A DNA stretch of 35,488 bases from Clostridia bacterium. GTDB lineage: Bacteria > Bacillota > Clostridia > Oscillospirales > Acutalibacteraceae. This document shows positions 7,433 through 13,338 of the stretch, in pieces. The number at the start of each line of letters is the position of its first letter. The stretch's first letter is position 1. The DNA is taken from contig JAFRUA010000057.1 of NCBI GenBank assembly GCA_017434855.1, positions 1-35,488 on the forward strand, in the 5' to 3' direction. A model generated the notes under the pieces. It saw nothing but the letters and a program-made list of their open reading frames with translations, ran no database searches and had not been told where the DNA came from. The translations under genes were made by a program, and so were the position numbers.

Positions 7433-8002
7433 ATGGCAGAGTACGCCAGATGGTTTGTGGTTCACACCTATTCGGGCTACGAAAACAAAGTGGCCTCAAA
7501 TATTGAAACGGTCGTTGAGAACCGTAAGATGCAGGATCAGATCTTTGAGGTCCGCATCCCGACCGAAATGGTCACGGAGATCAAAGACGATCAGCGCAAA
7601 GAGGTGGAGCGCAAACTCTTTCCCGGCTATGTGCTGGTGAAGGTCGCCTGTTCCTATCGCAAACGCAGCGAATTTGAAGACGAAGAACTCGCGATGACGG
7701 ACGAAGCATGGTACGTCATCCGCAACACACGGGGCGTGACGGGGTTTGTCGGCCCCGGAAGCAAGCCGGTCCCCCTCACCGATGAGGAGGTCGCAGCCCT
7801 TGGCATCGAAAAGAAATCCGTTGAGGTGACCTATAAGGTCGGCGATTTCGTCAACATCCTCTCGGGTCCGTTCGACGGCTACAGCGGCATTGTGGATTCC
7901 ATCGACCTGACGAAAGAAATCGTGGTCGTGATGATCTCTATGCTGGGGCGCGAAACGCCGGTGGAACTCGATCTGAACCAGGTCGAGGCAGCAATCGACT
8001 GA
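7433..8002 (+). CDS. nusG: Transcription termination/antitermination factor NusG
   Basis: This 189-residue NusG travels with RNA polymerase and modulates pausing, termination and coupling to ribosomes. The NGN domain starts with ARWFVVHTYSGYENKVASNI; RKLFPGYVLVK and MTDEAWYVIRNTRGVTGFVG are its later signatures. The KOW domain follows with VGDFVNILSGPFDGYSGIV. Residues about 72-87 (CSYRKRSEFEDEELA) are a charged insertion in the NGN domain not found in the usual clostridial form, where the conserved strand leads straight to MTDxxWY. It lies 24 bp after secE with an AGGAGG site. Confidence 0.95.
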   Translation: MAEYARWFVVHTYSGYENKVASNIETVVENRKMQDQIFEVRIPTEMVTEIKDDQRKEVERKLFPGYVLVKVACSYRKRSEFEDEELAMTDEAWYVIRNTRGVTGFVGPGSKPVPLTDEEVAALGIEKKSVEVTYKVGDFVNILSGPFDGYSGIVDSIDLTKEIVVVMISMLGRETPVELDLNQVEAAID

Positions 8003-8018
8003 ACAACACGTGATAATC

Positions 8019-8037
8019 ACAGCAAAGCGCTGTTTTT
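8019..8037 (+). terminator. Weak intrinsic terminator or attenuator between nusG and rplK
   Basis: A 5-bp stem ACAGC/GCTGT (8019-8033) is followed by four to five T. The 126-bp gap also holds GGGAG/CTCCC (8044-8058) and GATCCG/CGGATC inverted repeats, so it could be a folded leader controlling rplK-rplA. The stems are short and the call is weak. Confidence 0.35.
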
Positions 8038-8128
8038 ATGACGAGGGAGCACTGCTCCCTGTGGGAGATCCGTCAATTCTTTTCAGGGCGGATCGCCATC
8101 AACCACATCACTTTGGAGGTGCAAAAAA

Positions 8129-8554
8129 ATGGCTCAAAAGGTCGTAGGCTTAATCAAGCTCCAAATTCCCGCAGGAAAGGCAACACCGGCGCCGCCCGTC
8201 GGTCCGGCACTCGGCCAGCACGGCGTCAACATCATGGCTTTCACCAAGGAATTCAACGAGCGCACAAAGAATGACATCGGTCTGATCATCCCGGTCGTCA
8301 TCACTGTTTACGCCGACCACACATTCTCATTCGTAACCAAGACGCCGCCGGCAGCGGTCCTGATCAAAAAGGCATGCGGCATCGACAGCGGCTCCGGTGT
8401 TCCGAACAAAACGAAGGTCGCAACAATTACCACTGAACAGGTCAGAAAGATCGCAGAGCAGAAAATGCCCGATTTGAACGCAGCTACCATCGAGACCGCC
8501 ATGAGCATGGTCGCCGGTACCTGCCGCAGCATGGGCGTTGTTGTCGCTGACTGA
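8129..8554 (+). CDS. rplK: 50S ribosomal protein L11
   Basis: This 141-residue uL11 has the standard bacterial length. The N-terminal domain shows [29 protein letters not shown] and the C-terminal RNA-binding domain includes [12 protein letters not shown] and AGTCRSMGV. uL11 binds 23S rRNA at the GTPase-associated centre and works with L10-L12 in factor binding. The start ATG at 8129 follows GGAGGTG. The gene pairs with rplA as usual. Confidence 0.97.
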   Translation: MAQKVVGLIKLQIPAGKATPAPPVGPALGQHGVNIMAFTKEFNERTKNDIGLIIPVVITVYADHTFSFVTKTPPAAVLIKKACGIDSGSGVPNKTKVATITTEQVRKIAEQKMPDLNAATIETAMSMVAGTCRSMGVVVAD

Positions 8555-8609
8555 GTTTTGAGGGTGGGAGGAACAATCCGATTACCACGCTCTATAGGAG
8601 GATGATTTT

Positions 8610-9317
8610 ATGAAACACGGAAAGAAATATATTGAAAATGCAAAGCTTTATGACAAAGCAACTCTGTATGATCCCATCGACGCGCTGGAGCTGTCTGTGA
8701 AGACCGCAACCGCGAAGTTTGATGAAACGATCGAAGCGCACATCCGCCTCGGCGTTGACTCCCGTCACGCTGACCAGCAGGTTCGCGGCGCTGTCGTCCT
8801 TCCCAACGGTACCGGTAAAAATGTCCGCGTGGCCGTGTTTGCAAAGGGTGACGATGCCAAGGCTGCTGAGGCTGCCGGCGCCGACGTTGTGGGCGCGGAA
8901 GACCTCGTCCAGCGTATCCAGGGCGAAGGCTGGATGGAATTTGACGTTGCCGTTGCCACCCCGAACATGATGGGTCTGGTCGGCCGTCTCGGTAAACTGC
9001 TTGGTCCCCGCGGCTCGATGCCGTCGCCGAAGGCCGGTACCGTGACCCCGAACGTGGCGCAGGCTGTCACCGACGCCAAAGCCGGTAAGATCGAATACCG
9101 TCTGGACAAAACCAACATCATTCACTGCCCAATCGGCAAGGCCTCTTTCGGCAAAGAAAAGCTGAACGAGAACTTCACCACGCTGCTGGACGCCATCATC
9201 AAGGCAAAGCCGGCCGCCGCCAAGGGTCAGTACATCCGCTCCTGCGTCGTTGCTTCGACGATGGGCCCGGGTATCCGTATCAACCCGAGCAAAGTCGGCT
9301 CCGCCGCCCAGGGCTAA
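8610..9317 (+). CDS. rplA: 50S ribosomal protein L1
   Basis: This 235-residue uL1 has the usual length. It forms the mobile L1 stalk at the ribosomal E site and in many bacteria represses its own operon. Family stretches include [16 protein letters not shown], the [17 protein letters not shown] region, [28 protein letters not shown] and the C-terminal [26 protein letters not shown] lies eight bases before the start. A stem-loop (9324-9352) follows the stop but lacks a T-run, so some reading into the L10 region is likely. Confidence 0.97.
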   Translation: MKHGKKYIENAKLYDKATLYDPIDALELSVKTATAKFDETIEAHIRLGVDSRHADQQVRGAVVLPNGTGKNVRVAVFAKGDDAKAAEAAGADVVGAEDLVQRIQGEGWMEFDVAVATPNMMGLVGRLGKLLGPRGSMPSPKAGTVTPNVAQAVTDAKAGKIEYRLDKTNIIHCPIGKASFGKEKLNENFTTLLDAIIKAKPAAAKGQYIRSCVVASTMGPGIRINPSKVGSAAQG

Positions 9318-9323
9318 GTGGGC

Positions 9324-9352
9324 ACCCAATTGGAATTTATATTCCGGTTGGT
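9324..9352 (+). other. Stem-loop after rplA
   Basis: ACC(C)AATTGGAAT pairs with ATTCCGGTTGGT through twelve pairs, two of them G-U, with one bulged C and a four-base loop. A-rich DNA, not a T-run, follows on the plus strand. It may protect the 3' end of the upstream transcript or be an RNA processing site. Confidence 0.4.
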
Positions 9353-9381
9353 ACAATGGTACAAAAAAATTAAAAAAGTAC

Positions 9382-9410
9382 TTGACATCGTGAAAACGAT
9401 GCGGTATAAT
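9382..9410 (+). promoter_or_regulatory. Strong promoter for rplJ-rplL
   Basis: Perfect TTGACA (9382-9387) and TATAAT (9405-9410) boxes with a 17-bp spacer. The A-rich tract at 9361-9379 looks like an UP element and resembles those of the rpmG and tRNA promoters. Confidence 0.9.
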
Positions 9411-9531
9411 ACATGAGCTGTCCGAAGACAGCAGGTGTTTCGACTGAAAGGCATTTGCCGCCTGCCGAGGAATAGCGCACGATTTCAAAAGATCTGTGTG
9501 CCTGTTTTTCGGTGGAAAGACAGGCACTTTT
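9411..9531 (+). ncRNA. Ribosomal protein L10 leader
   Basis: The leader upstream of rplJ carries the pairing segments TCCGAAGACAGCAGGTG and CCTGCCGAGGA that are typical of the L10 leader of Bacillota, which binds the L10(L12) complex for feedback control. It begins at the promoter and ends in a terminator hairpin at 9498-9531, so control by premature termination is likely. The assignment rests on sequence recognition and position; a covariance search for the L10 leader would settle it. Confidence 0.8.
9498..9531 (+). terminator. Attenuator terminator of the L10 leader
   Basis: GTGCCTGT (9498-9505) pairs with ACAGGCAC (9520-9527), then four T. It lies 40 bp before the rplJ start, as expected for leader-controlled termination. 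Confidence 0.75.
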
Positions 9532-9570
9532 CATTGATCCGCCAAAAATTATTTCAGGAGGTGAATTCAT

Positions 9571-10140
9571 TTGCCTAGCGCCAAAGTTTTGGAACAGAAA
9601 AAGCAGGTCGTTGCACAGCTGGTTGATCGACTGAACGCGGCTTGCGCGGGCGTCATCGTCGACTACAAGGGCATCACCGTGACCGACGATACCGCGCTGC
9701 GTAAAGAACTGCGTGAGGCCGGTGTGGAATACACCGTTGTCAAAAACACGCTGCTGCGCCTTGCCATCGCTTCCACCGGGCTGAACGGTCTGGAAACCGT
9801 TCTTGACGGTACCACCGCCATCGCTACCAGTGCAGATGATTACGTCGCTGCGGCTCGCATTCTCAGCAAGTTTGCAGACACACACAAAAACTTCACAATC
9901 AAAAACGGCTTCCTTGACGGCGAAGTGATCGATACCGATAAGATCGCCGGCCTTGCGAAGCTCCCGCCGAGAGACATCCTTCTCGCGCAGGTTCTCGGTG
10001 CATTCCAGGCGCCCATCGCCGCGTTTGCCCGTGCCATCCAGGCCATCATCGATAAGGATGGCGAAGAAGCGCCCGCCGCTGAAGAAGCTCCGGCCGCCGA
10101 AGAAGCTGCTCCCGCTGAAGAAGCGCCTGCCGCTGAATAA
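9571..10140 (+). CDS. rplJ: 50S ribosomal protein L10, TTG start
   Basis: This 189-residue uL10 anchors the L7/L12 dimers on the ribosomal stalk. Residues 1-130 show the family: VLEQKKQVVAQLVDRL, GVIVDYKGITVTDDTALRKELREAGVEYTVVKNTLLRLA and the L12-binding helix near 140-165. The last 25 residues are an Ala/Glu/Pro tail (EEAPAAEE repeats), making it longer than the usual 165-175. The start is TTG at 9571, nine bases after AGGAGG; no ATG gives a better fit. It is cotranscribed with rplL, 39 bp downstream. Confidence 0.95.
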   Translation: MPSAKVLEQKKQVVAQLVDRLNAACAGVIVDYKGITVTDDTALRKELREAGVEYTVVKNTLLRLAIASTGLNGLETVLDGTTAIATSADDYVAAARILSKFADTHKNFTIKNGFLDGEVIDTDKIAGLAKLPPRDILLAQVLGAFQAPIAAFARAIQAIIDKDGEEAPAAEEAPAAEEAAPAEEAPAAE

Positions 10141-10179
10141 TCCCAATTTTTATCAAACTACTTAATGGAGGTAACTACC

Positions 10180-10557
10180 ATGGCATCTGAAAAAATTACT
10201 GCGATCATCGAAGAACTGAAGACGTTGACCGTTCTTGAACTCGCTGACCTCGTTCACGCGGTCGAAGACGAATTCGGCGTTTCCGCCGCTGCTGCCGTCG
10301 TCGCTGCCGGTCCGGTCGAAGCTGCCGGCGCCGCTGTCGAAGAGAAGACGGAGTTTGATCTTGAGCTGACCGAGATCGGCGCCAACAAGATCGCTGTCAT
10401 CAAGGAAGTCCGCGCCCTGACCGGCCTTGGCCTGAAGGAAGCGAAGGAAGCCGTTGACGGCGCGCCGAAGGTCATCAAGGAAGCGATGAGCAAGGACGAC
10501 GCGGAAGCCGCGAAGGAAAAGCTCGAAGCTGCCGGCGCAAAGGTCACCCTGAAATAA
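10180..10557 (+). CDS. rplL: 50S ribosomal protein L7/L12
   Basis: This 125-residue bL12 forms the flexible stalk dimers that recruit translation factors. The N-terminal dimerisation domain ([30 protein letters not shown]), an Ala-rich hinge, and the C-terminal domain with [28 protein letters not shown] are all present. I choose ATG at 10180, seven bases after GGAGGT; an in-frame ATG at 10165 overlaps that site. A strong terminator follows at 10574. Confidence 0.97.
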   Translation: MASEKITAIIEELKTLTVLELADLVHAVEDEFGVSAAAAVVAAGPVEAAGAAVEEKTEFDLELTEIGANKIAVIKEVRALTGLGLKEAKEAVDGAPKVIKEAMSKDDAEAAKEKLEAAGAKVTLK

Positions 10558-10573
10558 GGTTGATACAGCACAA

Positions 10574-10605
10574 AAAGAAAGCAGTCCGCGAAGGGCTGCT
10601 TTTTT
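10574..10605 (+). terminator. Intrinsic terminator after rplL (twin of 11999-12030)
   Basis: A 9-bp stem AAGCAGTCC/GGGCTGCTT with one G-U pair and a GCGAA loop is followed by T5. The 32-bp segment is identical at 29 positions to 11999-12030. Confidence 0.88.
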
Positions 10606-10657
10606 GTATCTTTCGCCGTGCGTTAACAAAAAAGGTGAAAGACGCGCAAAAAGAGGC

Positions 10658-10686
10658 TTGCAATGCAAAAAAGCAGATGCTATAAT
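10658..10686 (+). promoter_or_regulatory. Sigma-A promoter for metallophosphoesterase gene
   Basis: TTGCAA (10658-10663) and TATAAT (10681-10686) with a 17-bp spacer. The leader to the start codon is about 140 nt and shows no clear structure. Confidence 0.8.
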
Positions 10687-10833
10687 AAAAACGATCATTG
10701 ATGAACTCCGGCACGAAAACCCTGACGGGGATCCCGCTGTTTAAAGTACCTGCGGGCATCCCTTTGCATCTGTCCGTCGGTCTTTGTGCACTGAGTTGGT
10801 CAATGACGACAATCAAAAACAGGAGGCGTTTTT

Positions 10834-11817
10834 ATGAGACTGATTCGTTATTTACCTTTGCGCGTGCTTTCTTTGCTTGTTGCCATTGTTGTTGCGCTTG
10901 TTGCCGGAAAGTTTGGCGGTGAAGAGTATGAGCTTCGGGACCCCGAAAACTGCAAGCTGAACTTTACCATCATTTCCGACGTGCATGTGGAAACGAACAA
11001 CTGGAAACGCTACCCCGCGTTTACACGGGGGCTGCAGAACGTGCCCAAAAGCAAAAGCGGCAACGATGCCATCGTCGTCCTCGGCGACAGCGTCATGTGC
11101 GGCCAGTATCTGGAAAACGTGATTTTCCACGGGCTGATGGAGCTGTTCATGCGGGGTGAGACGGTTTTGCCCGTCCTTGGCAACCACGACGCCGGCAACG
11201 GGGAAGGGGACCCGGCCAAGATCCTGAACCGCTGGTACCGGTTCACGGACGCCTTCTTTGACCTGCAGTTGGAGCATCCCTATTACTATCAGGTCGTCGA
11301 CGGCTATTACTTCATCATTCTCGGCTCGGAAGCCGAAAAGACCGACGAGTGCGTCTATTCCGACACGCAGCTCACATGGCTGGAGGATACGTTGGCTCTG
11401 GCTGCCGAAAGCGGCAAGCCCGCCTTTGTGATTGCGCATTTCCCGCTGCACTGGTCCAAGGATGAGAATCTGCAGCAGACATGGCGGCCGCTGCAGATTT
11501 TGCAAAACTACTACAGCGAGCACGATTTGTTCTTCCTGTGCGGACACCACCACACGCCGCTGCAGCGCGACCAGTCGTTCCGCTTCCAGAACGGGATTCC
11601 GCAGATCTATGCGCCTTCGCTGTCGCAGTTGACCAGCGGGGAGGACTACCACATGGACGAAAAGACCGGCGAGGGCATCGTGGTGGAGCTGTATGAAGAC
11701 AGCATCACCTTCCGCGGCCGGAACTTCGTCAGAAGCGAGTGGGTCGTTGACGACGACGGAACGCCGTGCGAGCGCACCTATGAGCTGAAAAATCCAATTG
11801 GACCTTCGGTCAGCTAA
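10834..11817 (+). CDS. Membrane-anchored calcineurin-like metallophosphoesterase
   Basis: This 327-residue protein begins with an uncleaved signal anchor (hydrophobic residues about 8-25), placing the enzyme on the outer face of the membrane. The metal-binding motifs of the calcineurin-like phosphoesterase fold are in order: SDVH (D49, H51), LGDS (84-85), GNHD (116-119), H202 in AHFP, and GHHH (237-240). It should hydrolyse a phosphomono- or diester, but the substrate cannot be named. AGGAGG precedes the ATG at 10834. The stop codon lies inside the first AGCTAAATT repeat, so the last residues (NPIGPSVS) may have been set by repeat insertion. The gene is a single-gene unit between two matching terminators. 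Confidence 0.88.
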   Translation: MRLIRYLPLRVLSLLVAIVVALVAGKFGGEEYELRDPENCKLNFTIISDVHVETNNWKRYPAFTRGLQNVPKSKSGNDAIVVLGDSVMCGQYLENVIFHGLMELFMRGETVLPVLGNHDAGNGEGDPAKILNRWYRFTDAFFDLQLEHPYYYQVVDGYYFIILGSEAEKTDECVYSDTQLTWLEDTLALAAESGKPAFVIAHFPLHWSKDENLQQTWRPLQILQNYYSEHDLFFLCGHHHTPLQRDQSFRFQNGIPQIYAPSLSQLTSGEDYHMDEKTGEGIVVELYEDSITFRGRNFVRSEWVVDDDGTPCERTYELKNPIGPSVS

Positions 11818-11975
11818 ATTCGTCTTCGGCGAGCTAAATTTGCTTCGCAAGCGAAATTCGCTGCGCGAGCTTGTGCTGCGAGTTTATTATCACTGAAAAC
11901 CGCAGGTTTTCAATTTAGCTGCGAGCGCGAGCGAACAATTTGATTGCGAACGTCGTGAACAATTTCGCTTTCACG
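11812..11975. repeat. Repeat cluster with AGCTAAATT direct and inverted copies
   Basis: AGCTAAATT occurs at 11812-11820 and 11832-11840, and its inverse AATTTAGCT at 11922-11930. Between them lie several TTCGC/GCGAA half-palindromes and a GAAAACC/GGTTTTC hairpin near 11893-11911. It fills the space between the phosphoesterase stop and terminator 11999-12030. It appears non-coding, and looks like an inserted or decayed intergenic repeat element. Confidence 0.55.
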
Positions 11976-11998
11976 CGTTGCCCACATAACACCTTAAC

Positions 11999-12030
11999 AA
12001 AGAAAGCAGCCCGTGAAGGACTGCTTTTTT
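11999..12030. terminator. Intrinsic terminator (twin of 10574-10605)
   Basis: AAGCAGCCC and GGACTGCTT pair around GTGAA with one mismatch (C-A on the plus strand, G-U on the minus strand), followed by T6 on plus. The minus strand also has a run of T after the stem, so it may also end the convergent gene at 12039-12926. Confidence 0.8.
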
Positions 12031-12038
12031 ATGTTCCG

Positions 12039-12926
12039 TTACATTGGTGGTCTCAGCAAGCTCTTTGATTCAATGTACTCGATACGGCTTAAGTAATTCA
12101 GATTTCGATCCACCTTTTCAGCGTGGTATTGCATGATATTGTTTTGATGGTTCATAAGTATTGAAACCGTCTGACCGGCATGTCGCATCGTTTCCGACAA
12201 CGTATACTGATTCTGTTTGATTTCGTCAAGACTTTGAAGAATCGCATCCAGCTTTGAAATAATGCGGTTTGCAAGTACCTCTGAATCAAATTTGTCGTAG
12301 GCGCCCGGCAAGTCGTTACGGGTTCCTGTTGAAAGGTAGTCATAGATCGAACATACGGCAACATAATTTTGATATTTTGGATGAAGTATTTGGAGGTTGT
12401 ATAACTTGGCTTTAATATCTTTACAGTCTTTTCCTAACTGACTGAGTTTATTTATATTCTCTAAGATAGATTCTTTCTCCAATCTTTCAAGTGAGCATCT
12501 TTTTAAGTCGTTTGTTTTTTTTGTGTTATAATCACTAAGTGCTTTTTCGTATATATTTACTTCCCTTTGCTGTATATTAAACATGCTTTTCTCATGTTTG
12601 AAAGTTGCATAGACACCCAATCCTAAAAAGCATGTGAGCGCAATCAAAGATAGTTTTATTAAAATTGCAAAAAAACCATTATGTAATTTATTGAAAGAAA
12701 TGATTGTTATGAAAAGAGAGACTATGGTGGCAATTATGAGCATGAATGGCCTGGGTGAGTAACGATGTTTCCAGGATTGAACTTCAACTGGTTTTATGAT
12801 TTTCTGTGGAACACCCAAGGTCAAAGCCTTTTTTTCCATCCGCTGAATTAAAGAATTTAAAACATAGATTGTCTCTTCCGTGTCGATGATCATTTTCAAA
12901 TACTCAAGCAAATCTTTCTTTTCCAT
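12039..12926 (-). CDS. Unknown membrane protein with coiled coils, AT-rich
   Basis: I do not recognise this 295-residue protein. Residues 1-36 are charged and helical; residues about 61-77 and 85-108 are two membrane helices; residues about 115-180 are Lys/Glu-rich and likely coiled coil; the C-terminal part holds YDYLSTGTRNDLPGAYDKFDSE and a helical segment (LDAILQSLDEIKQNQYTLSETM). Both ends probably face the cytoplasm. I chose ATG at 12926 because AAGAGGTCAAGAA precedes it. The frame stays open for another 89 codons upstream, but that stretch is the folded leader. Base composition is clearly richer in A and T than the neighbours, which suggests horizontal acquisition. It is possibly a signalling or stress protein, but no function is supported. 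Confidence 0.7.
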   Translation of the reverse strand: MEKKDLLEYLKMIIDTEETIYVLNSLIQRMEKKALTLGVPQKIIKPVEVQSWKHRYSPRPFMLIIATIVSLFITIISFNKLHNGFFAILIKLSLIALTCFLGLGVYATFKHEKSMFNIQQREVNIYEKALSDYNTKKTNDLKRCSLERLEKESILENINKLSQLGKDCKDIKAKLYNLQILHPKYQNYVAVCSIYDYLSTGTRNDLPGAYDKFDSEVLANRIISKLDAILQSLDEIKQNQYTLSETMRHAGQTVSILMNHQNNIMQYHAEKVDRNLNYLSRIEYIESKSLLRPPM

Positions 12927-12945
12927 TTCTTGACCTCTTTTCATG

Positions 12946-12979
12946 ATAAAAATAAAAAATGCGCCCATGAAGGACGCAT
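12946..12979 (-). terminator. Attenuator-like terminator upstream of the AT-rich gene
   Basis: On the minus strand ATGCGTCC pairs with GGGCGCAT around TTCAT, followed by T6, A, T5. It lies only 20 bp before the start codon and after the promoter, so the downstream gene can be made only when it is bypassed. Confidence 0.7.
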
Positions 12980-13141
12980 AAAAAGTGTCGTCCATCATGT
13001 CGCCAAACAGATTCTCACCAAAACGTGTTTTTGCAAACAACATCATAGCAAGATAGGACACACTTTTTTCAAAGTGAGTCGATGCTGTTTGCATATTCTG
13101 TTTTGGTGATTGGGACGAGAGTCTCCAAATCCGTTTGGCTC
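12980..13141 (-). ncRNA. Structured leader RNA of unknown class
   Basis: On the minus strand four helices can be read. A first hairpin CCAAA-CGGA-TTTGG lies at 13138-13125. An outer helix pairs TCACCAAAAC (13109-13100) with GTTTTGGTGA (13024-13015), ten perfect pairs. Inside it TGCAAACAGCATC (13093-13081) pairs with GATGTTGTTTGCA (13044-13032), thirteen pairs with one G-U. That pair would be an A-C mismatch on the other strand, so the minus strand is the folded one. Inside this sits CACTTT-GAAA-AAAGTG (13076-13061). The terminator at 12946-12979 follows. Overall order is promoter, folded domain, terminator, ribosome-binding site, gene. I do not recognise it as a known riboswitch class. Confidence 0.55.
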
Positions 13142-13145
13142 TTAT

Positions 13146-13174
13146 ATCGTACCACAAACCAACCGGAAAATCAA
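13146..13174 (-). promoter_or_regulatory. Promoter for structured leader and AT-rich gene
   Basis: On the minus strand TTGATT (13174-13169) and TACGAT (13151-13146) have a 17-bp spacer. The predicted start near 13140 coincides with the beginning of the first leader hairpin. Confidence 0.6.
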
Positions 13175-13196
13175 CCGTTCCGGAAAATTTCACAGA

Positions 13197-13229
13197 AAAT
13201 CCCCGCCACAGCGTGATGCCGCGGCGGGG
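13197..13229 (-). terminator. Terminator after lipase-like gene
   Basis: CCCCGCC and GGCGGGG (13201-13207 and 13223-13229) form a strong stem, followed on the minus strand by ATTTT. It lies about 110 bp after the stop of the lipase-like gene. Confidence 0.65.
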
Positions 13230-13261
13230 TTCCTTTGATTCTGTATGGATGGCTCGATTTC

Positions 13262-13297
13262 GCGTAGGGGCGGACCGATGTGTCCGCCCACCTACGC
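13262..13297. repeat. Hairpin repeat, copy 2 with extended stem
   Basis: The 23-bp core at 13267-13289 is the exact reverse complement of 2148-2170. Here flanking GCGTAGG (13262-13268) and CCTACGC (13291-13297) lengthen the stem. It lies after the lipase-like gene, before the terminator at 13197-13229 in the reading direction. Confidence 0.75.
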
Positions 13298-13338
13298 AAA
13301 AAGGGCTTTTATCTTGAAAAGCTGGAGTGTAGAACGAT

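Noticed and set aside
12927-13193. N-terminal extension of the AT-rich gene by 89 codons
   Set aside because: The frame is open, but a good ribosome-binding site precedes ATG 12926 and the region folds as a leader with a terminator; the extended start lies upstream of the predicted promoter's transcription start.
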